This document shows positions 19,583 to 29,027 of a DNA stretch of 64,000 nt, piece by piece. Every line of letters begins with the position of its first letter. The first letter of the stretch is position 1. The position numbers and the translations under genes were made by a program. The notes under the pieces were generated by a model. That model saw only the letters and a list, made by a program, of their open reading frames with translations. It had not been told where the DNA came from and did not search any database. The stretch comes from Novipirellula herctigrandis (GTDB lineage Bacteria; Planctomycetota; Planctomycetia; Pirellulales; Pirellulaceae), in assembly GCA_007859835.1 (NCBI GenBank), contig SJPJ01000001.1, positions 6,361,632-6,425,631 on the forward strand, read 5' to 3'.

Positions 19583-20050
19583 TTAGTTCCGGACGTAGAT
19601 GGGAACATAGATGGTCCGACGGATTGGATAGGGACTGCTGGTCATCGGGATCGAGTTCCAGCGGGGGCGTAGCGGTTCGTATCCCGTCCATAAGCGGTTC
19701 TCAAGGCGGGCGAGTCGCTGTTGAGCTTGCAGCATCGCTCTGGCTTGCCGCATTTCGGCAGGGGTCATTCTCGAACGAAGTTCACTTGTATCGGTTGGAC
19801 CCGATGGAATGGGTGGCGACACGCGTGATGGACTTGAAGACAACGATTCGAACAGATTCGATCGTTCGAGTTGGTCATCCGCGTCTGCTTTGACCGGTTT
19901 CTCCATGGAACCAAAATCGTCGAGCACATCGACGACGTCCCCGAATTCGTTTTCCTGTGCAAAAGAACGTTGATGCATGCCAAGAAAACCGGTACACAGC
20001 GAAAAGGTAGTAGCAGCGATCATGATCACAAAAGGAAAACGGACGTTCAT
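19583..20050 (-). CDS. Small exported protein of unknown function
   Basis: A 155-residue protein with an N-terminal signal peptide (hydrophobic FVIMIAATTFSLCTGFLG, with a possible cleavage after SFA before QEN, residue about 31). The mature part is acidic and serine/proline-rich, then a predicted helix (TPAEMRQARAMLQAQQRLARL), then a Pro/Tyr/Arg-rich tail ending YVPIYVRN. I recognise no family. It is divergent from the small lipoprotein gene. The ORF is supported by its signal peptide and the absence of an overlapping better candidate. Confidence 0.65.
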   Translation of the reverse strand: MNVRFPFVIMIAATTFSLCTGFLGMHQRSFAQENEFGDVVDVLDDFGSMEKPVKADADDQLERSNLFESLSSSPSRVSPPIPSGPTDTSELRSRMTPAEMRQARAMLQAQQRLARLENRLWTGYEPLRPRWNSIPMTSSPYPIRRTIYVPIYVRN

Positions 20051-20370
20051 GGTTACTCACTTCGAAAATACAGAGGGTGCGTCGGAGAGTCGCAGCCAAA
20101 TCGATGGCTTTAGGTAGAAAGTCGGAGTCTAACGACGCACTGCATCACCATGACCGTTACAAGATGCCCCACTTCGTTGGTTTTAGGTGGGGAAACTGAG
20201 GATTATTTGGGTCCTCCCCTTCAAATTCTACGAAAAGCGATTCCACTGTTAGTGTTCGTTGATGCCTGACGGCGGTGCGAGGCTTGCTTAGAATAGAGCC
20301 AAGTGAGTAAATGCATCGCTACGGCGAAACATGACTTCTATACAACACTCTGAGACTGAGGATTAAGACA
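20051..20370. other. Divergent intergenic region without a visible gene
   Basis: 320 bp between the small exported protein gene and the lipoprotein gene, which should contain both promoters. Near 20189-20220 GGGGA...TCCTCCCC could fold into a weak hairpin. Nothing else stands out. Confidence 0.4.
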
Positions 20371-20580
20371 GTGCGAAACTTCGTAACGATTCTAACGACC
20401 ACCTTTGCTGCCGCTTTACTCGTGGTCGCTGTTGGTTGCCAACCGCCAGCGAAGAAACCTGACGTATCGACCGATGTAACGGTTGAAGAAGCAACCGAAT
20501 CGAATACCACGATGGCAGTTGAAACACCAAGCAGCAACACGACCACCGGCGTCGAAACTCCTGCTGGTGAAACTCCGTAG
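20371..20580 (+). CDS. Small putative lipoprotein
   Basis: A 69-residue protein starting at GTG 20371. The N-terminal hydrophobic helix ends in the lipobox VAVGC (Cys23), followed by QPPAKKPD and a Thr/Glu/Ser-rich tail with TPSSNTTTGVETPAGETP. The mature chain would be about 47 residues, unstructured and acidic. No known family. Two terminator-like hairpins follow the stop, which supports it as a separate transcription unit. Confidence 0.65.
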   Translation: MRNFVTILTTTFAAALLVVAVGCQPPAKKPDVSTDVTVEEATESNTTMAVETPSSNTTTGVETPAGETP

Positions 20581-20615
20581 TTCGAGTTGCACGGTTTTCG
20601 TTCGCGAAAGACCTA

Positions 20616-20647
20616 TATCCAAGCACTTGTTTATCCAAGCACTTGTT
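20616..20647. repeat. Perfect tandem duplication, 16-bp unit
   Basis: TATCCAAGCACTTGTT occurs at 20616-20631 and 20632-20647, just downstream of the small lipoprotein gene and overlapping the start of a terminator-like hairpin. Confidence 0.92.
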
Positions 20648-20680
20648 CCCGGGCCAACGACCTGGGAACGAGTTTGTTTT
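20645..20680 (+). terminator. Terminator-like hairpin after the lipoprotein gene
   Basis: GTTCCCGGG (20645-20653) pairs with CCTGGGAAC (20661-20669), nine pairs including one G-T, with a 7-nt loop. A T-rich stretch (GAGTTTGTTTT) follows. Confidence 0.65.
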
Positions 20681-20686
20681 GATTGC

Positions 20687-20720
20687 GGGGACCCTCTGCT
20701 TGTAGGCCCCTTTTCTTTTA
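20687..20720 (+). terminator. Second terminator-like hairpin with T tract
   Basis: GGGG-A-CC (20687-20693) can pair with GG-CCCC (20705-20710), with one bulged base, followed by TTTTCTTTT. It is located 107 bp after the lipoprotein stop. Confidence 0.55.
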
Positions 20721-20777
20721 GGTTCTTAGTGGGTAGTTCGCTGCCGCCGATTAGTTCGTCGATTTATAACGTGGTGC

Positions 20778-21836
20778 TTAGCTCTCGGTCGGTAAGGCTG
20801 CTTTGAGCTTTCTCTCTAGCACTTTCGCATCCGATGTGAGCTTCAATTCAACTAGTAAAGCTGCAACGGGGACTCCGCCCAGTTGGTCTGTGCACAACTT
20901 CACTAAATCCTTGTGCGTGCAGACGATCATCGAAACCGGGGCAACGAAAGAACGGCACCACTCGCGAATCCCTTTGACTGTCTCGGGCGAATAGGCGTCA
21001 TGGTCGGGCAAGTCACGCGAATCGATAATGTTGGCTCCACACTTTCGCAGTGTCTCTTTGAAGGCTTCGGGGTTTCCAATCGCCGAAACGACCGCAATGT
21101 TCTGGCCCGCGATATCCGCTAATGGCCGAGTTTGATCGGGATACTCGAGTAGTGACGTCGGCGCGTGCGTGCAACGAACCACCGGAATATCCGCTTTCAC
21201 ATGATGAATTCTCTGGGTGATTTCAACGGTTCGTTCTTCACTAACGGCATCGGAACGAGACAGCATCACGATGTCGGCGCGCCGCAAACTCGACAACGGT
21301 TCGCGTAGTAGGCCTCGCGGTAACAAATGTCCAAACCCAAATGGTTCGGTTGCATCGACGACGACGATATCGAGATTGCGATGCAAACGACGATGCTGAA
21401 AACCATCGTCCATCAAGATCAATTCAGTTTGCAATTCTTCGACTGCAATTCGTGCCGCTTCGACGCGGTCGGGGTCTTGCACATGAGGCACATCGGGCAA
21501 TCGGGCATGCAATTCCATCGCCTCGTCATTGGAACCACTTTCACCGCGTCCGTAACCGCGGCTGACAATTGCGACACGGACACCTTTGCTACGAAACCAT
21601 TTCGCCAAAAAGCAAACGATCGGCGTTTTTCCTGTTCCCCCCGTGGTTAAGTTGCCGACGCTGATGACGGGAACGCCACAGCGATGAATTTCGTTGCGAC
21701 CGTTGTCAAAACTAAGATTGCGATACCACACTCCTAGCCCATAGGGCAACTTTGCGATCGACAAGCCGGTTCGCATCAACACTGCGAGTGAGTCTTTGCG
21801 TTTGCCGCTCATTACCGATCGGAAATCAAACGCCAT
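20778..21836 (-). CDS. lpxK: Tetraacyldisaccharide 4'-kinase
   Basis: LpxK phosphorylates the lipid A disaccharide precursor at the inner membrane. The 352-residue protein has the family P-loop GNLTTGGTGKTP (61-72) and VAIVSRGYGRGESG. It also has the LMDDGFQHRRLHRNLDIVVVDA segment (split here as LMDDGFQHRR and NLDIVVVDA), GHLLPRGLLREPLSSLRRAD, and SAIGNPEAFKETL. The N-terminal hydrophobic region mediates membrane contact. It follows the helicase gene by 1 bp on the same strand. Its presence supports a lipopolysaccharide-type outer membrane in this organism. Confidence 0.95.
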   Translation of the reverse strand: MAFDFRSVMSGKRKDSLAVLMRTGLSIAKLPYGLGVWYRNLSFDNGRNEIHRCGVPVISVGNLTTGGTGKTPIVCFLAKWFRSKGVRVAIVSRGYGRGESGSNDEAMELHARLPDVPHVQDPDRVEAARIAVEELQTELILMDDGFQHRRLHRNLDIVVVDATEPFGFGHLLPRGLLREPLSSLRRADIVMLSRSDAVSEERTVEITQRIHHVKADIPVVRCTHAPTSLLEYPDQTRPLADIAGQNIAVVSAIGNPEAFKETLRKCGANIIDSRDLPDHDAYSPETVKGIREWCRSFVAPVSMIVCTHKDLVKLCTDQLGGVPVAALLVELKLTSDAKVLERKLKAALPTES

Positions 21837-21837
21837 G

Positions 21838-24297
21838 CTACTGGTTCCTTCGTCCTAAGCCGACGAGGTCATCGACGGGGCTTTTCGCATCGGCCAGCAT
21901 TTCGTCCGTGCTTTGCGGGTCGATATTGCGGCACGCTTCGGTCAACAAATCGGCTAAATCATCGAGCGGGTCTTCCCACGTGTCCACGGTGGATTCGGCC
22001 GGCGGTACGTTTGCCATTTCGTCGAGTAGAAGGATCATTCGCAAGCAATGTCGAAACAAAATGCCTTCTTCTTTTTGTAGCTTTCGAGCCGTAACGTATT
22101 TGTTGAAGTCGCCACCAAATTCGAGCAATTCTCCTACGATCCAAACCGGCCGTACATTGACGTTATGCACTCGCGGAAACGCATCTCGGAACAGGCGGAG
22201 TAATTTTTCTCCAATGGTCAGCGGCCAAACCTTCGGCTCTTCGAACATGACTCGGCCAAACCCACGGTCGCGAACCTCCTCTTCCTCATCGTCACTTTTC
22301 GCGCCAAGTTCTTCGGCCGTCGCCAAGCCTAACTTCAATAGTTGAGGATCGAGTCGGGTTGTTGCCAACGTCCCCGCCGGCATATCGTCGTACGAAGGCA
22401 TGTGAGTGAACCGAGCGACGGTCCCAGGGACTTCCAAAACACTTTCGAGAGCCGCGATCCGTTCGTTCGGATCGGCGATCGCCAATTGATCTGCCAAATA
22501 AACGCCAAACAGTGGATTGATGCTTCGCAAATGCACCAATCGTTCGAGCCGCTCGGTCGGACGAGCATGTTGGGGTTGGTAATCGTCGACTTCGTATCCA
22601 CGACTTTCGATTAAACTCGGGTCTTGATTTTCTTCCGTTTCCACTTCGGGTTTTCTAGAATCGCCTTCTCGCATTTGGTCCAAAATTTGGCCAAACAGCC
22701 CCTCGGTCGCGGGCGGTGCCTCTGTTGGATCCGCTTTCGGCTTCATTGCCTTTGGCTGAGCAGCTCGCGGTTTTGGATCAAGCTCGACGTAGCCAGCTGA
22801 CCACAACGTGATTAGCATTCGATTTAAATCACGCTGAGCTTCTTCGATCCCCTTTGGTGGTAACAGTCGGCGAGCGACGAGATCGCGAATCGGTTGCACC
22901 GCTGAGTCTTGGCCCAATAAGTAAGCCAACAACCGCCACGGTAATCGTCCGCGGCTGGACAGATTGGCCGACGCAGCCAGCTGCAATTGTTCGAATTGCG
23001 AAGCCGTCCAATACGATTCTCCAGCCCGCCGTTTGGGCATTTTTTTCTTGAGCTTTTTCTTCGCCTTTAGTAGCCCTGGATCTTTCGTGTCATCGGGGAT
23101 CTGATCGAACTTTTCACGCCACTTGTTGATTTTTACATCGTCTTCGTGAGCCAGCGAAAAGACGTAGCCGCGATCGTCGAATTGAGGCCGACCGGCGCGG
23201 CCAAAAATTTGCTGAGCCGAAGCTGCATCGACTAGTTTCTTTTTATCACGTGGTCCTTTTAGCAGGCTCGGCAGGACAACGCTTCGGGCAGGCAGGTTAA
23301 TCCCGGCGGCCAATGTTTCGGTACAGACACAAAACGAAAGGAGTTTACGTTGAAACAATTCCTCGACGATGCGGCGGTATCGCGGCAACACACCCGCATG
23401 ATGTACACCGACGCCTCGCATCAAAATTGCTTTCAACTTCGGGCCGGCTCCTTCGCTCATATCGGCTGCGTTCAAGTAGTCGGCCAATTCGGCTTGTCGG
23501 GGTTTGTCGATTAGCTTCTTGCCTTTGAGCAGTTCCGCTGTGGTCCAGCATTGCGAGCGGCTAAAACAAAACAGCAGAGCCGGCGTCCGGCGAGCGGTTT
23601 CGTCACCCGCAGCGATCTTCTCGGCGAAGTCGGCCAAAATTTCGTCGTCGACCCATTCATATTGCAGCGGGACTTTTCGCTCGGTGCCGACGACTAGCTG
23701 CAGTCGACGGTTGTGGGCACGGTACAACCACGAGGTGAAATCCATCGCATTGCCCACGGTCGCACTGAGCAACAACGTCCGGATATGCGGCGGCAACATC
23801 CCCAGCGTCAATTCCCAAACAATGCCCCGTTCGGGATCATTGAAACAATGGAATTCGTCCATCACGACGGAGGAGACTTCGCCAAAGTTGAATGACTCGG
23901 GGTTGAGCAGCCGATTGAGCAAGATCTCGGCAACGACCACCAAGACTGGCGCATCGGGATTGACCCGGCGGTTTCCGGTGACCAATCCCACTTGGTCGGC
24001 CGAAAAACCCCAACGAACGGCCGATTGGCGAAGCTCGTCAAGTTTTTGATCCGTCAGTGCGATCAACGGCGTGGTGTAGTACATCCGTTTGCCCGTCCGC
24101 AACGCTTCGTACACGGCCGCTTCGGCAATTAACGTTTTTCCCGTTCCGGTCGGTGCACATACCAAAACGCCTTGCTCGTTGGTGAAATAGGCGAGCAAAG
24201 CCTCTTCTTGGACGGGATACGGTTCGTACGGAATCTTGTCAAAGTATTCGGCAGCGAGCGTGTCGCGATCAGGGATGTCATTGGGCTGATCATTCAT
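21838..24297 (-). CDS. Ski2-like DEAD/DEAH-box helicase
   Basis: An 819-residue superfamily 2 helicase. Walker A is APTGTGKT (48-55), and motif II is DEFH (147-150), a Ski2/Mtr4-like variant. SATVG is motif III, and QIFGRAGRPQFDDRG is motif VI. A 370-residue C-terminal region of no recognised domain includes charged linkers and the QILDQMREGD segment. The start is ATG 24297 (MNDQPNDIPD), which overlaps the stop of the preceding membrane-protein gene (ATGAATGA), so translation is probably coupled. Such proteins unwind RNA or DNA, but the substrate here is unknown. lpxK follows after 1 bp. Confidence 0.88.
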   Translation of the reverse strand: MNDQPNDIPDRDTLAAEYFDKIPYEPYPVQEEALLAYFTNEQGVLVCAPTGTGKTLIAEAAVYEALRTGKRMYYTTPLIALTDQKLDELRQSAVRWGFSADQVGLVTGNRRVNPDAPVLVVVAEILLNRLLNPESFNFGEVSSVVMDEFHCFNDPERGIVWELTLGMLPPHIRTLLLSATVGNAMDFTSWLYRAHNRRLQLVVGTERKVPLQYEWVDDEILADFAEKIAAGDETARRTPALLFCFSRSQCWTTAELLKGKKLIDKPRQAELADYLNAADMSEGAGPKLKAILMRGVGVHHAGVLPRYRRIVEELFQRKLLSFCVCTETLAAGINLPARSVVLPSLLKGPRDKKKLVDAASAQQIFGRAGRPQFDDRGYVFSLAHEDDVKINKWREKFDQIPDDTKDPGLLKAKKKLKKKMPKRRAGESYWTASQFEQLQLAASANLSSRGRLPWRLLAYLLGQDSAVQPIRDLVARRLLPPKGIEEAQRDLNRMLITLWSAGYVELDPKPRAAQPKAMKPKADPTEAPPATEGLFGQILDQMREGDSRKPEVETEENQDPSLIESRGYEVDDYQPQHARPTERLERLVHLRSINPLFGVYLADQLAIADPNERIAALESVLEVPGTVARFTHMPSYDDMPAGTLATTRLDPQLLKLGLATAEELGAKSDDEEEEVRDRGFGRVMFEEPKVWPLTIGEKLLRLFRDAFPRVHNVNVRPVWIVGELLEFGGDFNKYVTARKLQKEEGILFRHCLRMILLLDEMANVPPAESTVDTWEDPLDDLADLLTEACRNIDPQSTDEMLADAKSPVDDLVGLGRRNQ

Positions 24298-26305
24298 AGT
24301 GCCCCTGTTGTAGCAACTCCTTGCGATTTTCGCACTGCCATCCACAACCGCGCAGCCAATGAATCGAAAGCAACACGGTCCCCAAAATCAATACGGTTCC
24401 GTAAATCGACGTTGGCAAAACAATGAAGAAATAATCAGCAATCGAATACCAGCCATATTCCATTACAGCAAAGAAGGCGTTGAAACCGAATGCGGCGACA
24501 AAAGCCGTGATTGCAGAGGCAGCGAGTCGTCGCTTATTCCGTTCTTTTCCCTGCAGTAAAGCGATTATCGCTCCAATGCAAATCAATCCTGCTAACAACC
24601 CGACGGCCGCAAAAAAAAGTAGCCCTTCAAGCAATTGAGGAACATCGATCGCTCCAAATGCGGCGAAGCCTACTGCTGCGATTAACGTCAATTCGATGAT
24701 CGATCGAACCCCCGTCGGTGGTATCGCCTCGCTCGATTCGCGATAGTGTGTGAGCGTCCATGGAGTCCAAAATTGGATCGCCACCGCGACCAATCCAGTG
24801 GCAAGCATCTGAGTAAACATCACCGCGCAAAATCCCTCGATGAAGTCGATGTCGTTAGCATTGATCACGACACGATAGGCAATCACAAACGCAATCGTTC
24901 CTGGCGAGACGATCAAGGTGGCGATGGCGAAGCGAAGCAGAACCGATCCGTGCCAAAACATCGCTGCGCTAATGGCAAGCGAAAACAGGATCATCCCAGG
25001 GAACGCGATGGATTGGAACACAATCATCATCATGGCAAACGATGGTTGGCCAGGAAAGAAATCCTCGATCAACTCCATTGTCACGGGAACCATGATGCAC
25101 AGGACGGTAAGTGCTATGGAGAGCCCGGCAAACCCCGCGATTAAACTGGTTCTTTCTATCGAGCTACCATTCGGCAGATCTAATTTGGGAAGCACCCAAG
25201 CGTCCACGGGGTACTGCTCATCGATCACGGTTGACTCATCGCATCCCTCCCATCGTATGTCGCCCGCCATCTCTGACGCGCGTTTTTTGAGAAACATGGC
25301 TTTGGTGTAGCAAAATGCTCCAATGGGATAATCGCCCATCACGGGTGCTTTGCGATTGAAGAAATACCAGCCCGTGGCTCGCAGCCAATCCATTCCTAGC
25401 CACAAGGTGCCAGTAAGCATTGCCGTGCCCAGTACCGTTAACGCAAGAACCGATGGGAACGATGCACCAAGCTGTCCCACGCCAAATTCGTTCATTACGA
25501 AGATCGAGTTCGTCGCATAGACTGCGACAAAGCAACTGGTCGCGACCCAAAACGTGCCTCGAAGCGATCGGGCTTGCTTTGGCAACCATGATGACATCGC
25601 TGCGATTGCGATTGCACCCAACACAACCCCCGCTATCCCGGCGTAGAGAATTGCTTCGGGTGTGTCCGTCGATCTCATTGGTGTGGCGACCGCAAAAGCA
25701 ATCGCTGCGATCACGGTTAACTCAATGATCGCTTGAATGCCCATCGGCCGAATCGGTTCAAAGTGACCGCGGAATTGCGATGCCGACCATGGCGTCCACC
25801 ACTGGAACACAATTGCGATCGATGCGATCGATAAAAACGCAACGATGGTGGATTGGAAAAGAAGTGCCGAAACATTTGGATCGGGACTCTCGGGCATCCA
25901 GACAAGGAATAGTGTGAATGTTCCGAAAAAGATTGAAAACAGCGCCGCTGAAAAACGGATCAAGACTCGCCCGTGCCACAACACCGCCGTGACAATGCAA
26001 AGGCTGAATAGCGCAATCAGCGGACAAACGATGATTTGTCCTGCGATCATCCCGGGATAAAACGTTCTTGCGAACGGTGACGAATCCTCCACCAACCATT
26101 GCACGCCCGGCAAGAAGGTTGCCAAGGCACAAAAAATGGCTCCCAAACCACCGATGCCGAGCAAAAAACTTTTTCTCGAAACATTCGGATTGGCGGGGGG
26201 ATCAAAAGCTCGAAGCAGCCACGCTTGGGGCGGAACGTGATTTTCCGGCATCGCAAAATGGTTATTTGAATTAACCAGCGGGTCGAGAATCACGTGTGAC
26301 TGCAT
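24290..26305 (-). CDS. Polytopic membrane protein with internal duplication
   Basis: A 671-residue protein with roughly 16 hydrophobic segments and no recognised family. It is built of two homologous halves about 337 residues apart. AWLLRAFDPP (about residue 28) matches AWVLPKLDLP (about 365). The FQWWTPWSASQFR...IIELTVIAAIAFA region of the first half matches IQFWTPWTLTHYR...IIELTLIAAVGFA in the second. The start ATG 26305 has GAAGG six bases upstream. The stop overlaps the helicase start by 8 bp. The duplication suggests a pseudo-twofold membrane bundle, perhaps a transporter; this is inference only. Confidence 0.82.
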   Translation of the reverse strand: MQSHVILDPLVNSNNHFAMPENHVPPQAWLLRAFDPPANPNVSRKSFLLGIGGLGAIFCALATFLPGVQWLVEDSSPFARTFYPGMIAGQIIVCPLIALFSLCIVTAVLWHGRVLIRFSAALFSIFFGTFTLFLVWMPESPDPNVSALLFQSTIVAFLSIASIAIVFQWWTPWSASQFRGHFEPIRPMGIQAIIELTVIAAIAFAVATPMRSTDTPEAILYAGIAGVVLGAIAIAAMSSWLPKQARSLRGTFWVATSCFVAVYATNSIFVMNEFGVGQLGASFPSVLALTVLGTAMLTGTLWLGMDWLRATGWYFFNRKAPVMGDYPIGAFCYTKAMFLKKRASEMAGDIRWEGCDESTVIDEQYPVDAWVLPKLDLPNGSSIERTSLIAGFAGLSIALTVLCIMVPVTMELIEDFFPGQPSFAMMMIVFQSIAFPGMILFSLAISAAMFWHGSVLLRFAIATLIVSPGTIAFVIAYRVVINANDIDFIEGFCAVMFTQMLATGLVAVAIQFWTPWTLTHYRESSEAIPPTGVRSIIELTLIAAVGFAAFGAIDVPQLLEGLLFFAAVGLLAGLICIGAIIALLQGKERNKRRLAASAITAFVAAFGFNAFFAVMEYGWYSIADYFFIVLPTSIYGTVLILGTVLLSIHWLRGCGWQCENRKELLQQGHYE

Positions 26306-26326
26306 CGAAAACCTTCGAGTCGCTGG

Positions 26327-27778
26327 TTACGCCAATTCGGGCACTTCGTAACCCGATCGGTATTGGCGTTTGAGCATGGCATTTCCTTGGGCCGAGCCCT
26401 CGCCGACAAATTGTTCCGTTTCGGGGTCCAACTCAAGCATTGGGCTCAACTTGATTTGGTCGCTTTCGATTTGAATCTCGTTTTCGGCCAAATGTGTTTT
26501 CATCTCTCCGATCAACGATTGCCACTGAGGCATTTCCAACCCATTCGCTTCGGCCGCCGTGTAAGGGGCGCCGACTTGGAAACCGACGTTGACTAAGTTG
26601 CACCACCCGGTACTGTCATTACCCACTTCGACGTCCGCATTTTGGATCGATCGGTCTCGCGTTCGAACGGCTTCAATAAAGTTGGCTTGATGCGTTCTTC
26701 CCGCGTCACCTTTGAACGAGCGGATCTTTTTGCCGTCCGCGTCAAACGCGGATGCCGATCCACGTTGGCCTTCAAGTCGCCCTCCTTCGCAATAGGCAAT
26801 GTAGCCGCTGTTAGGACCAGGATGTCCGGGACTTTTCTTTGCTCCTGGTTTCTCAGGTAAACCGGAAAGCCCGATTACGACAGGAATCGAGCCGGTGTCA
26901 AAGTAGGCGAAGTGAACATTGGGTGTATTGCCGGCGTCTTTCTCCCCAAGTCGGCCACCACCGACAAAGATCCGTCGGGGCAACTTCACGGAATCTTGAA
27001 GGACGTTGTTTCGGAAATCGTCGAGAACGTGAACACCCCAATTGCCCATTTCACCCGATCCGGTGTTGAAATCCCAGTGCCAATCGTAGTGTAAGTTGTT
27101 GCGATAAATGGGTTGGTCTTGTGCCGGTCCAAGCCACAGGTCGTAAGCGACGTTCTTTTCAATTTCCAGCGGTGTTTCACGCAAACCGATTGGCAGCCGA
27201 ATGCCATAACGATTGACTCGGCCCGAAACGATGTCGCCGAGCGCTTTTTCTTGGTGCAAGAATTTTTTGATTTCGGCCTGCATTGGATCCGAACGTTGCT
27301 GTGTGCCAATTTGGCAAATTCGGTCGTATTTGCGTGACGCTGCAACCGCTTGTTTGCCTTCCCACTGAGAATGCGAAAGTGGCTTTTCGACATAGACATC
27401 CTTGCCCGCTTCCATCGCCATGATTGCGGCCAAGCAGTGCCAATGGTTACATGTCGCCACAACCACGACATCAATCGAATCACTTTGAATCAAATCTCGC
27501 AAATCCGCCCAGCCTTGCGCCTTGGGGAAACGCTGTTTTGCTGCGCCCAACCGATTCTCATCTGGATCGCAAAGACCCGCGATGTTCACTCCGTCGATAC
27601 TATCGAACATCCCCATCAGCCCATTCGCACGACCCCCGCAGCTAACGAAACCAACATTGATTTCATCGTTTGCATTGGCAGCATGAAGGAAGCGAGGAGC
27701 GATCGCGGTTGTCAGTCCGGTTGCCATACCGGCGGCGAGAAGTTGGCGTCGATTGAGCATGGAATTGGGCTTAGACAT
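26327..27778 (-). CDS. Exported Gfo/Idh/MocA-family oxidoreductase
   Basis: A 483-residue protein. The start chosen is ATG 27778 (MSKPNSMLNRRQ). The leader NRRQLLAAGMATGLTTAIAP is twin-arginine-like, ending near HAANAND. Rossmann-type GFVSCGGRANGLMG, the EKP motif in DVYVEKPLSHS, and NHWHCLAA match planctomycete family members. YDWHWDFNTGSGEMGNWGVH is the conserved segment of the C-terminal domain. It is probably a periplasmic NAD(P)-linked sugar oxidoreductase of unknown substrate. It lies 21 bp upstream of the duplicated membrane protein gene on the same strand and could be co-transcribed with it. It differs clearly from the paralogue at 332-1678. Confidence 0.87.
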   Translation of the reverse strand: MSKPNSMLNRRQLLAAGMATGLTTAIAPRFLHAANANDEINVGFVSCGGRANGLMGMFDSIDGVNIAGLCDPDENRLGAAKQRFPKAQGWADLRDLIQSDSIDVVVVATCNHWHCLAAIMAMEAGKDVYVEKPLSHSQWEGKQAVAASRKYDRICQIGTQQRSDPMQAEIKKFLHQEKALGDIVSGRVNRYGIRLPIGLRETPLEIEKNVAYDLWLGPAQDQPIYRNNLHYDWHWDFNTGSGEMGNWGVHVLDDFRNNVLQDSVKLPRRIFVGGGRLGEKDAGNTPNVHFAYFDTGSIPVVIGLSGLPEKPGAKKSPGHPGPNSGYIAYCEGGRLEGQRGSASAFDADGKKIRSFKGDAGRTHQANFIEAVRTRDRSIQNADVEVGNDSTGWCNLVNVGFQVGAPYTAAEANGLEMPQWQSLIGEMKTHLAENEIQIESDQIKLSPMLELDPETEQFVGEGSAQGNAMLKRQYRSGYEVPELA

Positions 27779-28028
27779 GGAGGGAAGCCTGGGGGGTTGA
27801 AGGGCGGATTGTGAAAGCTTGTTGATAAACAATGCTGATTGTACGGGATAGACATACCTATTTGTGCTGAGGTTGCCACCGGAGCACAGATAAGATTGTA
27901 ACAAGTTGGGCGTCTATGACGATCACCAATTTGTTACTACCGCTAAAGTCCGATTTTGAGACGAAAATAGACCGGTAAATACGAGCGAGAGACCAGATAA
28001 CCTTTACCCGAGATAAGCTGAGACGCCC

Positions 28029-28922
28029 GTGGCCCCATCCCTGCGAATTTTCAACGAAGAATCCGAAAGTCCAAAATTGCTTCGCGTTGGTACGCGACTC
28101 GACAAATATCGCATTGTTAGCAGGCTTGGTGAGGGGGGATTCGCAACCGTCTATGCTGCCTACGACACGATCGAAGATCGCCGGGTGGCTCTGAAAATCC
28201 CCGAGAGCCGCTATCTCGAAAACTCGCAGACGATTGACGATTTGCAGCGAGAAGTCCGGATCATGGCGAGATTAAATCATCAGGGCATTCTACGCCTTAA
28301 AGATGCACGCTTTGTCGATGGCCACTTCGTGATGGTTTTCCCCATGGGCGAAGAAACGCTCGCCGATCGCATCACACGGCGAATCGCTCGCTCGACCGCC
28401 GTCGACTATGCGTTACAAATGATCGACGCGGTCGCCTATGCGCACGAACAACGGATTTTGCACAGGGACATCAAGCCGGAAAACTTTATTCTTTTTGACA
28501 ATAAATTGATTCAATTGACCGATTTTGGTTTAGCTCGAATCCAAACCACGGCCAAGCATGTCTCGGCTTCGGGCACGCTCGGCTTCATGGCCCCCGAGCA
28601 AGCGATGGGCCATCCCGGGTATCGCAGCGATGTGTTTTCTCTTGGATTGGTGATCTATCGATTGCTTTCCGGGGAATTGCCTGACTATCCGTTCGAAGCA
28701 CCGTTGCCGGGCTACCAAAAGCTTCGCAAAGGTTTGTCGAGCGATTTCGTGGCACTGATTCGTAAAGCAATCGACCCGGTTCCAAGTCGTCGTTTCCGAG
28801 ATGCGGTTGCGATGCAAAATGCTGTCAGCCGAATTCGCTATCCGTTGAGTGACCGATCGGTCTCTCAGCAACTCGGTCGCCCCGTGACGGTTTCGCGACT
28901 TAGTCAACGTCGAGCTGCATAA
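28029..28922 (+). CDS. Minimal soluble Ser/Thr protein kinase
   Basis: A 297-residue protein that is almost entirely a Hanks-type kinase domain. It has the glycine loop GEGGFATVY (34-42), Lys56 in VALKIP, Glu75 in QREV, HRDIKPEN (145-152), DFGLA (165-169), and APE (188-190) with a GTLGFMAPEQ activation segment. All catalytic residues are present, so activity is expected. It lacks the membrane segment and sensor domains common in planctomycete kinases; only short tails flank the domain. The start is GTG 28029. It is convergent with the giant gene at 29028-39374 and divergent from the oxidoreductase. No substrate can be assigned. Confidence 0.92.
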   Translation: MAPSLRIFNEESESPKLLRVGTRLDKYRIVSRLGEGGFATVYAAYDTIEDRRVALKIPESRYLENSQTIDDLQREVRIMARLNHQGILRLKDARFVDGHFVMVFPMGEETLADRITRRIARSTAVDYALQMIDAVAYAHEQRILHRDIKPENFILFDNKLIQLTDFGLARIQTTAKHVSASGTLGFMAPEQAMGHPGYRSDVFSLGLVIYRLLSGELPDYPFEAPLPGYQKLRKGLSSDFVALIRKAIDPVPSRRFRDAVAMQNAVSRIRYPLSDRSVSQQLGRPVTVSRLSQRRAA

Positions 28923-28934
28923 TTGCCGAGCTGT

Positions 28935-28998
28935 GTCGTCGGGCAGTATTGTGGACGGGCAGTATTGTGGACGGGCAGCATTGTGGACGGGCAGCATT
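28935..28998. repeat. Four tandem copies of a 16-bp unit
   Basis: Consensus GTGGACGGGCAGTATT at 28935-28950, 28951-28966, 28967-28982 and 28983-28998, with the first copy diverged. It lies in the 105-bp gap between the convergent kinase and giant-protein genes. Confidence 0.95.
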
Positions 28999-29027
28999 GT
29001 CGTTGGGGATCGGAGAAAAACCAGCGA

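Noticed and set aside
20189-20220. Hairpin upstream of the small lipoprotein as a riboswitch
   Set aside because: The stem is short and no known riboswitch core could be recognised.
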